Part shown: one piece after another, positions 12,364-24,460 of the stretch
Position numbering within the stretch: position 1 is the first letter of the stretch
How the letters are laid out: each line of letters opens with the position of its first letter
Assembly: GCA_029990175.1 (NCBI GenBank)
Contig: JARKIP010000035.1
Location: 42,298,001 to 42,362,000 of the forward strand
DNA from: Petunia secreta
Taxonomy: Eukaryota > Streptophyta > Magnoliopsida > Solanales > Solanaceae
DNA: 64,000 bases
Direction of reading: 5' to 3'
Notes under the pieces: model-generated
What the model was told of the DNA's origin: nothing
Database searches by the model: none
What the model saw: only the letters and a program-made list of their open reading frames with translations
Program-made: the position numbers and the translations under genes

Positions 12364-15300
12364 TGTCGACGCCCATTTTTCCCCGAACAAAAGAGTTAGT
12401 GTTCGAGATAGGCTCGACTTATTGGGACTCGCGAGTAAAGACTTGGAGTCGCCACCTAACATATTTTTTATCTAGGCGTATTAGGGCACCTATTTTGTTT
12501 CTAGCTAATTTTATAATTAACTCCGAAACTTAGTTTATGAACCAGAAATTCTAGGTAAGAGGTTCAAGTTAACTCGAGAGGAAGGGGTTAGGCACCTCTC
12601 AAGATCCACCAAATATGGTTACCGGCCAGACATTATAATTGGGATTCGAAGAAAAGGGTCAAGATATTAAACTAAAATTTATGCATGAAAGTCAAACGAT
12701 ATTTTAACTAAGAGAGTATTAGATTATGTTATGTCTAAAATGGGTCAAAAGCTAGCAATAGTCAACACCACCCCAACTCCAAAAATAAATATTTCATGAT
12801 ACTATGTAGTTTATGCACGAAGCCACATGAGTAGAGAGAAATCCTTAGAATCATCCATAAAGCCTCCGTTCAAATGCAATACTTTATAAAAGAGAAAATT
12901 ATTAGTAGAGGCGTGTGCCACCTTATTATCCTTAGTGACGAATTTAAATTGAGAAAATACTAAAATAACTTAACCAATAAATGAACTCAAATAAAGTATT
13001 TAAAAGAAGGCGGGATCAGGTATAGGCGAAGCGAAGAAGGGCCCAGACCGATGTCACTTCCCTCTATTTTGCTTTGTATGATCAACAATCTTAAACGATT
13101 TTAAACATAACAAAAGAAGTATTAGAATATTTTAGCTTCAAAATAGTGTTCAACTGAAAATAATTTAGCTTCAACAATATTAATAAAGAACATTTTTCTG
13201 TCTTAGGAACATTGTTATTTGAAAACAACGCAAAGCTTAAAAATAATCTAGTATTTAATTTTGAGAACATGCTAGATGGTTAAAGTCATTTTTTTTTTCA
13301 AAAAAATAGTAGAAGTGATGAATCTTTAAAACTCATAAGAGAGTGACATATTAAATCAAAACTGAGGGAGTAACAAATTGCTTTAATATTATAAAGCTAT
13401 ATAAGTATTCTTCATTCGAGAAGTCATTAGCTTGCCATTATCATCATATCCCATAACATATCTGACCGGCTTGGGGTGGCGACTCCACTCAATCTTCATG
13501 CGTTTACGCCGTCGTATTTCGTATTTGAACTCCAAGTACATTCGCTACATCATAGTGTGCATGCAAGAAATATTCAAAAAAAAGAAAGAGTGAGAGTATG
13601 TCTATTCTTTATTGTACACGGATCAAAAAAAAAAGATCAAACGCATGTAGACTTAGCATATTATATTTTTGTGAATAGTTTTAAGTGTTAACAGCATTAC
13701 GAAGTATGCAATAAAAACAATCTTAGTTAAGATAAATTCGTAAGAAATAATATCCAAATCACTGACGAAAGTGATTAGCCATGGACACATTGATTCGGAT
13801 TGGAAATACAAATAAGTGAAAGTTTGTATAATTATCTTATTATTAAACTTAACAGACTAGATGCAATTTATGGATAGAATAACTAGTTGATGAAGTAAAT
13901 CCTAGAACATGTTTTATTTTTTTGCAATTCCTATAGTTATTTCATGATCAAAATTACATCACAACATGTCGTAGTTAACTAACAGATAACTTCGATCATC
14001 TTTAGCATATTTCTGTTCATGTTGCACAACTTAACTTATATACCTCCTAAACCCCATTGACTACATGAAGAAGATAGTTTCAGTAGCCTATGTCGTATTT
14101 CTACTATGAAGACATGAACTAGGGAAACCGTACAATACGATGGTAATAAAATTCTAGAGGTAAAGCATCAACGCAGTATTAACTAAGCACATAATTCATT
14201 CTAATCTTTTATGAAACTCACACAATACTCTTCTGTCAGCTGAATAACTTTGTCACATAGAATCAGGTGTACTCAAACAAGTTGAATCGCTAAAAAGGAA
14301 AAAGAAGTAGAGAACGAGATAACCTCGTTTTAGACATGTAACACTGATGGAGGTACTTAGATAGAGTTGCCGTGGCCCAAAACAATCGCGGTTGCTAGCT
14401 GATATGTCTTTGGTAAGGTCCACCACTGGTTCGCTAGTGAGTTTCTAGCCGAACGATAGCAATGAATGCTACTGCTATATGCTGCTAGTTCTTGACGGGA
14501 GCGAGACGTTGAAAGACGGAAAGGAATGTGTTGTTCTGCACTTTTTCTTTTTTTCTTTTCAATGAAAAATGTATGGTTAAGCTAGGAGGAGGAGCGATGG
14601 GGAAGAAACACTCTCTCCTTTTTTTTTTCTCCCAACAAATGAAAAAACTACCAATATTTATAGTGCAGGAGTTCAAAAAATAAAAAGGCAAACTTCCTAA
14701 AATTAGGCTAATCAAATTTCCGTTAGAATCAATAAGGATCATGAGGAAAAAGAGCATTGATTTCGAAAATCAATCTCCTATAATTATGATTATATGAAAG
14801 AAATTTCAAGAGTTTGTATCAAAACTGAAAATAATGTCCAAGTTCTTAGCAGAGGTGTGGCTCTAGAATATTCATGTCAAATGGAATAAAGAGCAGTTGT
14901 AAATCACAAACTAATTGGTGCCAAGAAAGAAAAGATAATCAAAGAGGGATATGGAGCAATACTTGTATGTGTGTCAAGGAAGAATATAATTCAAAAAGAA
15001 GGATAAGAAATAGTTCAAGCAAGGATCACGAATGGGGCGTCAGTGGTACGTGATTGACGAGGTTTATGGGAGATGAAACTGGGATAATTTGGTTTGGAGT
15101 TAAAGAGAAGCAATTGAGTTAGGTAGTATCAAAGATAAAAGGATTGGACAAATTACTTTAGGGGCTAATATTTAAATGGAAAGTGCAAAATATATAAGGA
15201 ATTAAGATAGAACATGAACTGTGAATAATAATAAATGAAACATAACCAAAATATATAAATAAACGATCTCACATAAAAATATTTAAGTGATAGCCACATA

Positions 15301-15545
15301 ATCAATTAAATTTAATATCAACTAATTTAACAACTAGTCACAAATAATGCATGCGCTTTAAGTAAAAGTCTAAATGAGATGCAATTACATAATATAGCTA
15401 TATTTAAGTGCGTAATATATAAGTAGGGGATAACGTACGTAAATATATACTTTCTAATACATATTGTGCACAAATAGCTAAATTGCACCTTTAAGTTAAA
15501 TCATAGCCAATTTTAGAAAAGGAGGGACAAAATTGGGTGTCAACA
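12364..15545 (-). repeat. LTR (5' by element orientation) of the Ogre/Tat-like element
   Basis: Ends are TGTCGACGCCCA on the left and TGGGTGTCAACA on the right, an imperfect inverted pair with TG..CA limits. The length of 3182 bp is in the range for the group. On the minus strand a TATA-like CTATAAATATT lies at 14653-14663. The interior is AT-rich with only short ORFs that match nothing I recognise. No second copy is visible in the window, so identification rests on the ends and the adjacent PBS. Confidence 0.72.
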
Positions 15546-17499
15546 GGCATTATACTCAACTACATGAAAGCGTGAAGATGTAAGGAGTAGACAATTGAAT
15601 TATTGAGTGGGTAACCAGTCAAGCTTATGGAAAAATACCAAGTTATCTATACGTCCTGAACAAGGCCAACCCCGGATTTGTTACAAAACTTAAAAAAGCA
15701 GATGATAAGTCATTTTTGTATGTTTTCATTGTGCTCAATGCATTTATACAGGGATAGCAATATTGTAGGCCTGTAATGGTTGTGGATGGTAGTTTTTTGA
15801 GTGGCGTATACCGTGGTACGATGTTAGTTGCCTGCACATTGAATGGTTCTGGTAAGTGTCTTAATAAAATATTTAGTAAATATTTACTACATATCAGAAT
15901 GAATATTTATATCTTACCAACCTGTAGTTACATCTTAGCTAATAAGCTATACAGAATACAAGATGAACATTTGCTGTTGTACATCAAATAAAACTGCATA
16001 TTGAAATACATAATTCAAATTTTATCAAAGTGCATAATTCCAGGAATGTATTTTGTATGTAGACCATATTCTACCATTAGCGTATGCAGTTGTTGATTCT
16101 GAAAAAGATGCAGCTTGGGAGTGGTTTTTCAAATGTTTAAGAGAAGCATAAGGTATAAAGGATGGTATGTGTGTAGTATCTGATAGGCACGAAAGTATAG
16201 CACGGGCAGCGAAGACAATATATCCAGAAATACCTCATTGTGTCTGTGTATTCTACTTATGGATAAATATTAAGTTGAAGTTCAAAAAGGGTGAAGATAA
16301 ACTTAAAGAAGCATATTTTAGAGTGGTAATGGCATACACAGTTGAAGAATTTAAAAAAGCAATGGAGGACCTTGAGAGTATCGACAGTAGAGTGAAGGAT
16401 TACCTATTCAAAATTGGTTATCAAAGGTGGTCTATAGCACAGGCACAGACTAAGCGAACATTCTTTATGACATCTAATATTGTAGAGTCAGTCAATGCAG
16501 CAAACAAGCAGACAAGGAGACTCCCAATTGTAGCATTGATAGAGTACATGAGTGATATGTTCCAGATGTGGACTGCAAATAATAGGCAGTTTGCAATGGA
16601 CACATTCACACCACTTGGGGATTAATATCAAGAAATCCTGAATGAAGACATTGTTGCTTCCAAAAAATGGAATGTAAGTACATTCATTCTGTTATGCGTA
16701 TTGTTTAATAATTTCTGCATAAATAATAAGCCATACAATTGAATTAGTATCCCTTAAAAACATAAAATAGTATAAGAGCACTTATGATTGTTGAATATGC
16801 AGAATTTATATGCAAAAAATATTCAGTAAGTATGAACAGTATTGCAGAATTTAAATGACATAAGAGCACTTATAATTGTTGAATATGCAGAATTTATATG
16901 CATAAAATGTGCAGTAAGTATGAAATAGTATAAGAGCACTGATGATTGTTGAATATTCTGTTATTATATGCAAAAAATATTCAATGAGTATGAAATAGTA
17001 TTGCACACTATAAAAATATGCATAAAATATAAATGAAGTATTTGTAAACTATATGCAGGTAATACCATCAATTGATCTCCTATGCAAAGTGGTTTATGGG
17101 AGGGTGAAACATATTGTTGATCTACGGGTAAAAAAATGCACTCTTGGTAGGTATCAACTTGATGAAATTACTTGTCAACACACAATAGCTGTACTAGACT
17201 ACATGCACATTAAGCCAGCTGAATACTGTGCCAAATACTACCAAAAGGAATCAATGTTGAAAACATATGAAGTACCAGTGTATTCAATTCAAGGTGAGAG
17301 TGCTTGGAATGTGCCCGAGGAGATAAAAAGTGAAATTATACTGCCACAACACGGTAAAAAACAAGCAGGCAGGCCAAAAACTTCAAGATTCAAGTCAGCA
17401 TGGGAGAGACCACTGAAGTGAGCACAGATATCCTGTGCACGTTGTGGTCATCAAGGTCACAACCGCAAGACATGTAGGAATGCTCCAATAAGGTTTTAA
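15546..17499 (+). pseudogene. MULE transposase (MuDR type), 5'-truncated, spliced, decayed
   Basis: Exon 1 (to 15852) reads PSYLYVLNKANPGFVTKL then VVDGSFLSG with the first catalytic Asp. GTAAGT at 15853 to AG at 16043 is an intron. Exon 2 (16044-16673) has AYAVVDSEKDAAWEWFF, CVVSDRHESI (second Asp) and TSNIVESVNA (Glu). A second intron starts with GTAAGT at 16674 and ends at 17058. Exon 3 has the SWIM zinc finger (KCTLGRY..TCQHTIAVLDY) and a zinc knuckle CARCGHQGHNRKTC near the end at 17499. Stops interrupt it: TAG 15755-15757, TAA about 16149, TAA 16623-16625 and TGA 17419-17421. The N-terminal zinc-finger part is lost to the left, beyond the LTR at 15545. Transposase would have cut and moved the element. 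Confidence 0.88.
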
Positions 17500-18346
17500 A
17501 AGAACTATAAATTTAGTGAAGGTTGCTGTTTAAACTACTGATGTTGTTTTTTAATTAAGTTTATAATAATTTTTTAAATATGTATTTCCAAGATTAAGTA
17601 ACTTTTATTACTAATTTAATGAAGTAGTTATTACTTTTTCGATATTAAAATGTGGTTGCTTTAAAGTTTCATTTTACAATGCTTATATGCACCACTTTAA
17701 TTTGTAACTCTGTAGTACAACCAATTGCAATGCAGTAAAGTAGTAGGATGCAAATATTTTGCTTCTTTGTGATTCAATAAATAAACCAGGAAACAGATAA
17801 AGGTTTAAAGTAAATACCAAATATGCAACAAATATTAACAAAATATGCAGTATGCTATCAAGAGATTCAATAAAGACTGGAAGTAAACTGAAACTTATGC
17901 CACTTGTGTAAATAAATTGCAATAATGCATTGAAGTATATATAAATAAGTTAGTGCAGGTGATATTTACATGACATAAAACATACATATTCTGTCAAATA
18001 ACTTCATGATATTTTTTGAATACGAAACCAGATTGTAAAAATTTAAACACAGAGTATACATGTTACAAAAGTTGCAATCCACTGTAAAATTAATAAAGGT
18101 AAAAACAACATATCGGATAAGGGAGCCTGGACATAGTAGATTTAAAATTCACTATATAGAAACAAATAAATTCATAGTAATGTTGTTATCAAAATTAAAT
18201 AGGATCAGTTAATCATAATGGTATGGTCAAAATAAAAATACAAACCATCTAAATGTAACTTCAATAACTTAGCAACTAAATGTCAAAAAGAATACTTCTA
18301 AAACTCAAACACACAAAAAAAAAAAAACAGAAGGAACAACAGGTTA
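17500..18346. other. Spacer between convergent MULE genes
   Basis: AT-rich 3'-flanking DNA shared by the transposase gene (+) and the Ulp1 gene (-). It has no ORF with recognisable similarity. An A-rich run lies at about 18313-18327, just beyond the Ulp1 stop codon. Confidence 0.6.
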
Positions 18347-19016
18347 TCAGTTCTCCTCATCTCTAACAGCACAGTCCAGTTGTTTGGTCATTCCATAATG
18401 CCAGAGATACATTGCATAACGACTGCGTACAATAGAAAGGTCATCTTCTGGTGTAGGCAATGACTGGTACTGAATGTAATACTCCGCAAACACAGCAGCA
18501 ATGATACCATAATCACTGATGCAGTAAAAGAGGAACATTAGAAAATGGTAATACATTTTACTAATTTGAAGAGGGGAAAGATAATGAAATACAACGTACC
18601 GTTGCATCAACGACAGTAGCCTTGGACTGAAATGCGGCATGAAGGGATCAGCCATAGATTTTCCCTCATAAGGCGACCCATTATAGAACAAATCTGCTCT
18701 TCTTTTATAAAATCAGTGCATGATAAGAAGAGAGGTAACATGGTAGCAGAGGGATCAAGAGCATGGATGACTTCTTCATTATATGCTGGTGAATTTGGGT
18801 TAGAATCATAAAAATAAATAGACCGGTCCTTAAAAGACAATCTCGCAAAAATCCAATGCCAATCATGAACAACCTTGACCGAGAACAAGATATCATCAAC
18901 AAGAACCCAAGGTGTATTACACCACAAACTACTACCAGATATATACTCAGAAATGAATTTAGCATCATTTACCATCCTCAGGTCTTTTCCTGACCTGATG
19001 AACTCATTATACACAG
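18347..19016 (-). pseudogene. Ulp1-type cysteine protease domain exons, catalytic Cys replaced by Tyr
   Basis: The upstream exon reads VVHDWHWIFARLSFKDRS with the expected catalytic His, then YFYDSNPNSP with the Asp. A frameshift follows near 18700. After an intron (GTACGT at about 18600 to CAG at 18515) the last exon should carry the Asp-Cys-Gly-Ile motif of the family, but reads DYGIIAAVFAEYY: the Cys codon is TAT at 18509-18511. The domain then continues with RSRYAMYLWHYG to a stop at 18347-18349. A Ulp1 protease without its Cys cannot cleave, so the product would be inactive even if expressed. Confidence 0.85.
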
Positions 19017-19072
19017 CTTTGATGATTGCATCAAACTGACAATCAGTGGTTGTGACTTTGACAATAATGTCC

Positions 19073-20389
19073 TGATGTTTGGAATTTTATGCCTATATTT
19101 CCTTAATATTTCCTTACGTTTGGATACTTTATTCGCGCGTTTTCTAGTGAATGAATGTGATTTTGCACTGATTTTATGTCTTTATGATTGTAGGTTGTTA
19201 TGCAGTGCAATTGGAGCTTTAACGAGCATGATCGAGCAAGAAAAGATTGAATTTTGATTGAGGATTGGATCAAACATACGAAGGCACAACACGACGCGGT
19301 ATTTGGAGCAAGCCAAGGCAAATTTAGCCTGGCGCTTTGGGAGGCGCGCCGTGCCCCCAAAAGCGCCCCGCTTCTGGCGCTTTACTCAGCGCGGGGCGGG
19401 CCAAAAGCGCCCAAATTTCGACGTCCACTGCTTGTCCCAGCACGGTCGGGGGCGCGGGGCGCCAGCTACAGCGCCCCTGGAGCATTTTTGGACTTCCTAT
19501 TTCGTCTAGGCTTAGGTGTAACTTATTACTAGGCCTTTGTAAACCATATAAATACTCTTTTACTTAGTTTTTGATATGAGTTCAGACTTTGGAGCAAGTT
19601 TTGGAGGAAAGGAGAGGAGCCCTAGATGTCTTCTAAACAAGTTCTTTCTCTCTTTTTCCTATTCTTCTCATTAATTCTATAGTTTGTTCGTACTAGGGTT
19701 AGAGTAAATACATGAAGGTTGATGTTTGAAAGTTGATTTCTATTTATTGATTTACCATTACGCATTGTTTATTCTTTCTTGAGCCTAATTGTTTGGTTAT
19801 TGAGGCCTGATAATTGAATACTATCTACGGTTTACAAGTTGAACTTGACAGAGGGAACTTGTGAACGCAACTAAGAAAGAATAGGGCTTGATTGTGAACC
19901 TGGGCATCGGGGAACCAATTTGTGAGTAGGATAGACAGATACTTGCTCGCCTAGCTTAACTAATTACAGAATTCGTTAATGCGTGCACGTGATTCAACCC
20001 ATAGACATATAGGGATTGGAGTAGCCTGCATAGACCGTGAAGAATCGAAAGGCTTTCACGGGTACAATTAACCTGTTAGTTAGCAATCTTGGAAATCAAG
20101 AAGTAGAATCAACTGGAAAATTCAACTAGATTTTTTATATCTCTAACCCTGGACCGTTTCCCTTTGATTGAGAACAACCTAGAATTTGCTCTGTTAGTTG
20201 ATCTCAATTACTTGTTTAATTACTGCATTTAGTTAGTAAAATCTCAACCATTGGAAAAAGATCCCTGAATAGTTCTTAGGAAATTATTTGCTAGAATTCA
20301 GTCTGAATAGTCCTCGTGGGAACGATACTCTACTTATCACTCTATTACTTGTCGACCACGTATACTTGCGTGTGCGTTTGGGAGCAACA
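19073..20389 (+). repeat. Solo LTR in an intron of the Ulp1 gene
   Basis: The 1317-bp block starts TGATGTTTGG and ends GGGAGCAACA, flanked by the 5-bp TSD TGTCC (19068-19072 and 20390-20394). A plus-strand TATA-like CATATAAATAC near 19546 suggests plus orientation. A GC-rich segment (about 19330-19490) packed with GCGCC words stands out from AT-rich surroundings. No internal region or second LTR is present, so it is a solo LTR left by recombination. The family is unknown to me; the tail resembles LTR ends of Athila/Tat-type elements. Confidence 0.78.
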
Positions 20390-20659
20390 TGTCCTGATCA
20401 TACTTTGCCTGCTTACGCAAATAGTAAAAAAAGACATCAAGATGCTGGAAAAAGGTCAAAAGGTTATCAGTACATATACATATATAATAAGTAAGGATAG
20501 GATAACAAGGATATTCCCCAAATATGATGATTAACTATGGAAATATACCATGAATATAGTTTTGATACCTACACTGTAATCAAGTTAAAACAAATGATGG
20601 CAAGGATAGATGCATAATATATAAAGTTCACATTATGCATATATCATGAATATACTAAG

Positions 20660-21003
20660 AAATGGTTGCATATTCCTATTATACTGCCACCTATGAAAAT
20701 TTGTTTATAATATAGCAAACATATTCTATGAATATACCATGAATATAAATAACATAACTACTGAACATATCACTTTTAGACTATAGATGGGAAAAAATAG
20801 TTCAGTTAAATACTACTGCATAATCCCCAGAAATTGTTGCATATTCCTGTTATACGTCCATCTATGAAAATTAGTTTATAATATGAAAAAATATTCTGTG
20901 CATATACCATGAATATATAGAATATACCTACTGAATATATCAGTTTTAGACAAAGAAAGGGAACAAATATTACAGTTAAATACTACTGCATAATCCCCAA
21001 ATA
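20660..21003. repeat. Tandem duplication, two copies of about 171 bp
   Basis: Copy 1 (20660-20830) and copy 2 (20831-21003) share words such as TTGCATATTCCT, ATACCATGAATATA and CTACTGCATAATCCCCA in the same order with point differences and small indels. It lies in the intron upstream (in gene sense) of the protease exons. Confidence 0.8.
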
Positions 21004-21092
21004 ATTAAAATTGCAGAAATCATCCATATAACTGAATAACTAATTCATATTTGTATAATAAGGATAGCAAGGAAAGAAATTGACGAATACCG

Positions 21093-21982
21093 TGGTACTG
21101 AGGTCTTTGGATCCATAGTTGAGGACATGAAACCACTCCTTCTTGTAAACCACATGAACACCAAAATTAAACTTTGGATTCAAATTATTCTCCCTTGCTG
21201 GATAAATATTACCAGCCCTATATTGAAAAATAAATAATGATGACAAGAAACCGATAATTTACTAAAAGAAATAGATTTGATAATAACTTTTCGATCAATC
21301 CAGGGACCCCATTGATTTGTAAGGTTGAGATCAGGCTCAGTCCGTATGTTTGCCAATAGGGGATGGATGAGACAAAAAATGTGTCACTGGGACAGTTCAG
21401 AGCATGTACCACTAGAGCCAAATTCATTAATAAATGGAGACTTCTTAAATTTGGAAGTCTTTCTTGTGCGGACAGAAATCAGAGGTGTCTCGTATGAATC
21501 ATCATCAGGACCACCTTCCTCCTCAACAACATTATCCAAAAGATGCTCTCTGTCATCTTGTTTATCAGCATTGACAGGTAATTCATTCATTTGAATGTGA
21601 GTAGGTATTTCATGACAGGACGCAGCAGGTAACTCATTCTGTTGAGCTCTACTTTTAACCAGTTCAGCAGCCCTAGCAGTGAGCTCATGCCACTGACTTT
21701 CACCCAATTGGGAAAGGGGATCTTCACTTGTGTGCTTAACACCGCCCGCAGCTTGCACATCATGAATATTCAACCCCGCATCAAAGATTAAATTTTACTT
21801 TCTAGTAGGATGACTACCTGTTTATTAGTTTTAGAATCAAACTTAGCTAATATACACAGAAAATATCATATAAAACTAAACATTTGTAACGTACTCAGAC
21901 CTTTATCAACCACAGTAGAAAGTTCATCTGTTTTAATTACTTGTTCCACATTCAGGTTTAAGATAACATTGTCTTGAAGTGA
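21093..21982 (-). pseudogene. Middle exons of the Ulp1 gene
   Basis: Three exon-like blocks, in gene order: about 21982-21905 (NLNVEQVIKTDELSTVVDK, GT donor), about 21784-21384 (an acidic linker with DDREHLLDNVVEEEGGPDDD and SSGTCSELSQ, then a stop in frame), and about 21219-21093 (NLNPKFNFGVHVVYKKEWF). They link the variable acidic region to the protease domain. The stop in the second block could be damage or mark the true exon end. Confidence 0.6.
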
Positions 21983-21987
21983 CAAAT

Positions 21988-24447
21988 TGACACGACCCGG
22001 AATCCGGTTAGGCCGTACGGGCACCCGACTTCCTCCCCCGAACCCTTCGGGCGAACCCTTACCAATTAAATTAGGAAAATAAATATAACAATTCATAAAT
22101 AAAGACAGGACTAAAAAAAACACACAGACATATTGACACCTATAAGCTGTACGAAAGAAAGTTACAGCTGACTACCCAACATACTAGATTTAGGGTTATC
22201 CAGACTAGACATTTAAGAGTACAAAAGAAGACAGATACCTCCTGAAGAGAGCAAAATGCAACTGAAATAATAACCAATAAACTGGTGGCCATCCGGAATA
22301 AAAGCTGGCTCACCCTAACAGCTGAATTCGTCTTCGCTCCTTCATAACGTGGCGAACTCGATCCTGGAGCGAACCTGCCGAAACGAAATAGATAGACAGG
22401 AAACAAACAACAAAAAAAGGGTGAGTCAAAAGGACTCAATAAGTGGGGCAGACCAGACCCCTCAAAGAATAGGATAGCTAGCCAGGGAGAAGAAATAGAC
22501 AAACAAAATTCCTCTCATTTAAATTATAAAAAGGCAGAGTAAGATAATAACCGGAAACACGTATGAAGCCATAAACTCAACCAGGCATACGATCCACAAA
22601 CATATCAACAAATAAGCAATGCACGTATAAGCAGAACAGTAGCTATTTACCACAAGTTTACATAATGGTATGAAGTGAAATGAGATGAAATGAAATATGA
22701 TGCAAAGGGTCACATGTGCCAAATGAATAGAGCGGAATCCTCCTGCTCCGAGGGCGGAATCCTCCTAGCCTCAATATGACGCAATGGAGCGAAATCCTCC
22801 TGCTCCGAGGGCGGAATCCTCCTATCAATATGATGCAACGGAGCGGAATCCTCCTGCTCCGAGGGCGGAATCCTCCTACCCTCAATATGATGCAATGGAG
22901 CGGAATCCTCCTGCTCCGAGGGCGGAATCCTCCTACCCTGAATATGATGCGATGGAGCGGAATCCTCCTGCTCCGAGGGCGGAATCGTCCTACCCTCAAT
23001 ATGATGAAATGGAGCGGAATCCAACTACTCAAAGGGCGGAATCCTCCTACCCTCAATGTAATGCACTGTAATGCATATGAATGTAATGTGATGCAATAAT
23101 AACCCTTCACCGGCGCGGGACTCTCATAGAAAGCCGGGAAGTAGATGCCAACTCACAGCCAGAGTACAATGCTCATATCCTCAATGCGATACCAACAACA
23201 GGACATAACATATAATAAATAATGTAAATTCAAAGCTAAGGCGTAATGTGTACGCCTATCGGCAGCTACACACGGAAGGAACACGTGGTAGAAAATCCAC
23301 GAGGCCAGGTGCCTCCAAAGAAATGGATATAAACACTTACCTTGTTACAAAGTTAGCACAACTACTCAACGACCGCTTAGTCCTTTGAATTCCTTGCCAA
23401 ACGATCCCACTCTATTCAACAAGCAGAAAAATATATCAAATTAGGCTAAAGGCTTCATCCCTTACGTCTTAGGATAATCCGGGTAGGAACCTGATACCCT
23501 ATTCGCATACGCAATGCGTAGGCCAGGCCTATGAACAAGGTTTATGGTCTTATAACCAAACCCCAAATAACTTACATTTATATATTGCCCATAACTCACC
23601 AAGTACGAATATATAATCAATTTCGTTATCGAGGTCCATTTGAACCTTTAAACTATTAATTGAACTTATTAAAATGATGTATAATATTCCATGTTTTACC
23701 GTCAAAATATATTCAAACACATGTAATAAACTCAAATAATATATTATGATCATTACCTGAATGTTTCAGGGTGAAAATTCTACTTTTTTCCGGCCCCTTT
23801 TCTAATTTTCTGGCATTTTTTTCCATTTTTGCGCCATTTTATTTTCTCTGCTTTTGAATCATTTTAGTTACTACTTCTACTAAGAACTTAGCTTAGAATA
23901 TATGCCCACCGCCTAACTTTTTAAGTTTTTGTCTTTTTCTTTTTTTTTTCTTTTAAAATTCGCTGTTACGGTAAAAATTAAAACGGTACCCTACGATATT
24001 CGAAATAATTTCAACTTTTTTCATACAAGTTATACAAAATATATGTAACATACTCGCTAAGGCGGATCTCAAATCGGACTCCCGAAACTGAATATGCCAA
24101 TTAAATGGAAAAATGTCAAATTATATAACTTTCGCATTTTAGCGGAAACTAGCCGAACAACATCGAAATTCACTTTCGAAAGTTTACGAAAATCACAAAT
24201 AATCATACGAACCCAACGTCGCTATCAGATTTCGAATCAGAGCTCATTCGCCAAAACCGAGCTCGAAAATCTCTTTTTAATATTTATCGACGATAAAAAC
24301 TGAAACCTTCCTCCGATGCCTACCAAACGAGGTCTGATTTAGCTTAAATTTTACAGACAGGTCCTAATGGACATTACAAATATTTTTAAATTATCGGTAC
24401 GCTAATCGGAGTCCTAACTTCTGAAACGACTGACCGAGGTTGTTTCA
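21988..24447 (-). repeat. Left LTR (3' by element orientation)
   Basis: It runs from TGACACGACCC to GTTGTTTCA and matches 28883-31472 throughout. It contains six copies of a roughly 57-bp tandem unit (22729-23068); the other LTR has eight, which explains most of the length difference. Confidence 0.9.
22729..23068. repeat. 57-bp tandem repeat array, six units
   Basis: Each unit contains two copies of a CGGAATCCTCCT word, one before TGCTCCGAGGG and one before ACCCTCAATATGATG. The period of 57 (one unit is shorter) is a multiple of three, so long artificial ORFs appear on both strands. No promoter or coding context supports a protein. Confidence 0.92.
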
Positions 24448-24460
24448 TTCTCCTCCACTT
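24448..24460 (-). other. Polypurine tract of the LARD-like element
   Basis: The minus strand reads AAGTGGAGGAGAA right before the 3' LTR, nearly the same as in the Tekay element, and the GAGGACGAACG box lies just upstream of it (24468-24480 on +). Confidence 0.88.

Larger units (their letters stand above)
1..15545 (-). mobile_element. Ogre/Tat-like LTR retrotransposon, 5' part (minus strand), interrupted by a Tekay element
   Basis: Read on the minus strand, an LTR (15545 to 12364) is followed after three bases by a PBS-like stretch, a long non-coding leader (12338 to 10668) and, after removal of the insertion at 1129-10662, an ORF1-like coding region (1128 to 1) that leaves the window. A long LTR, a non-Met PBS and an extra ORF ahead of gag is the known layout of Ogre/Tat elements; assigning this lineage is inference because gag and pol lie outside the window. 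The LTR edge at 15545 abuts transposase-coding DNA, so the element landed in a MULE gene. The second LTR and the matching TSD are out of view. Confidence 0.68.

Noticed and set aside
19067..20398. MULE-type insertion with a 10-bp TSD (ATGTCCTGAT)
   Set aside because: The same data fit a solo LTR better: TG..CA ends and a 5-bp TSD TGTCC; the further matching bases can be coincidence.
22729..23068. CRISPR-like array of regular repeats
   Set aside because: Units are contiguous without unique spacers, lie inside plant LTRs, and no cas genes exist here.
22658..23110. Long ORFs on both strands with RIPPSEQEDSAPLHHIEG-type repeats (also at 29498-30180 and 63457-63908)
   Set aside because: They are by-products of a 57-bp tandem repeat in LTRs; the frames are open on both strands, and a 56-bp unit in one array shifts them.
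24094..24303. Conserved 60-80-residue ORFs at 24094-24303, 30919-31322 and 62375-62669
   Set aside because: Same segment of one LTR family in different copies; conservation reflects recent LTR copies, not coding.
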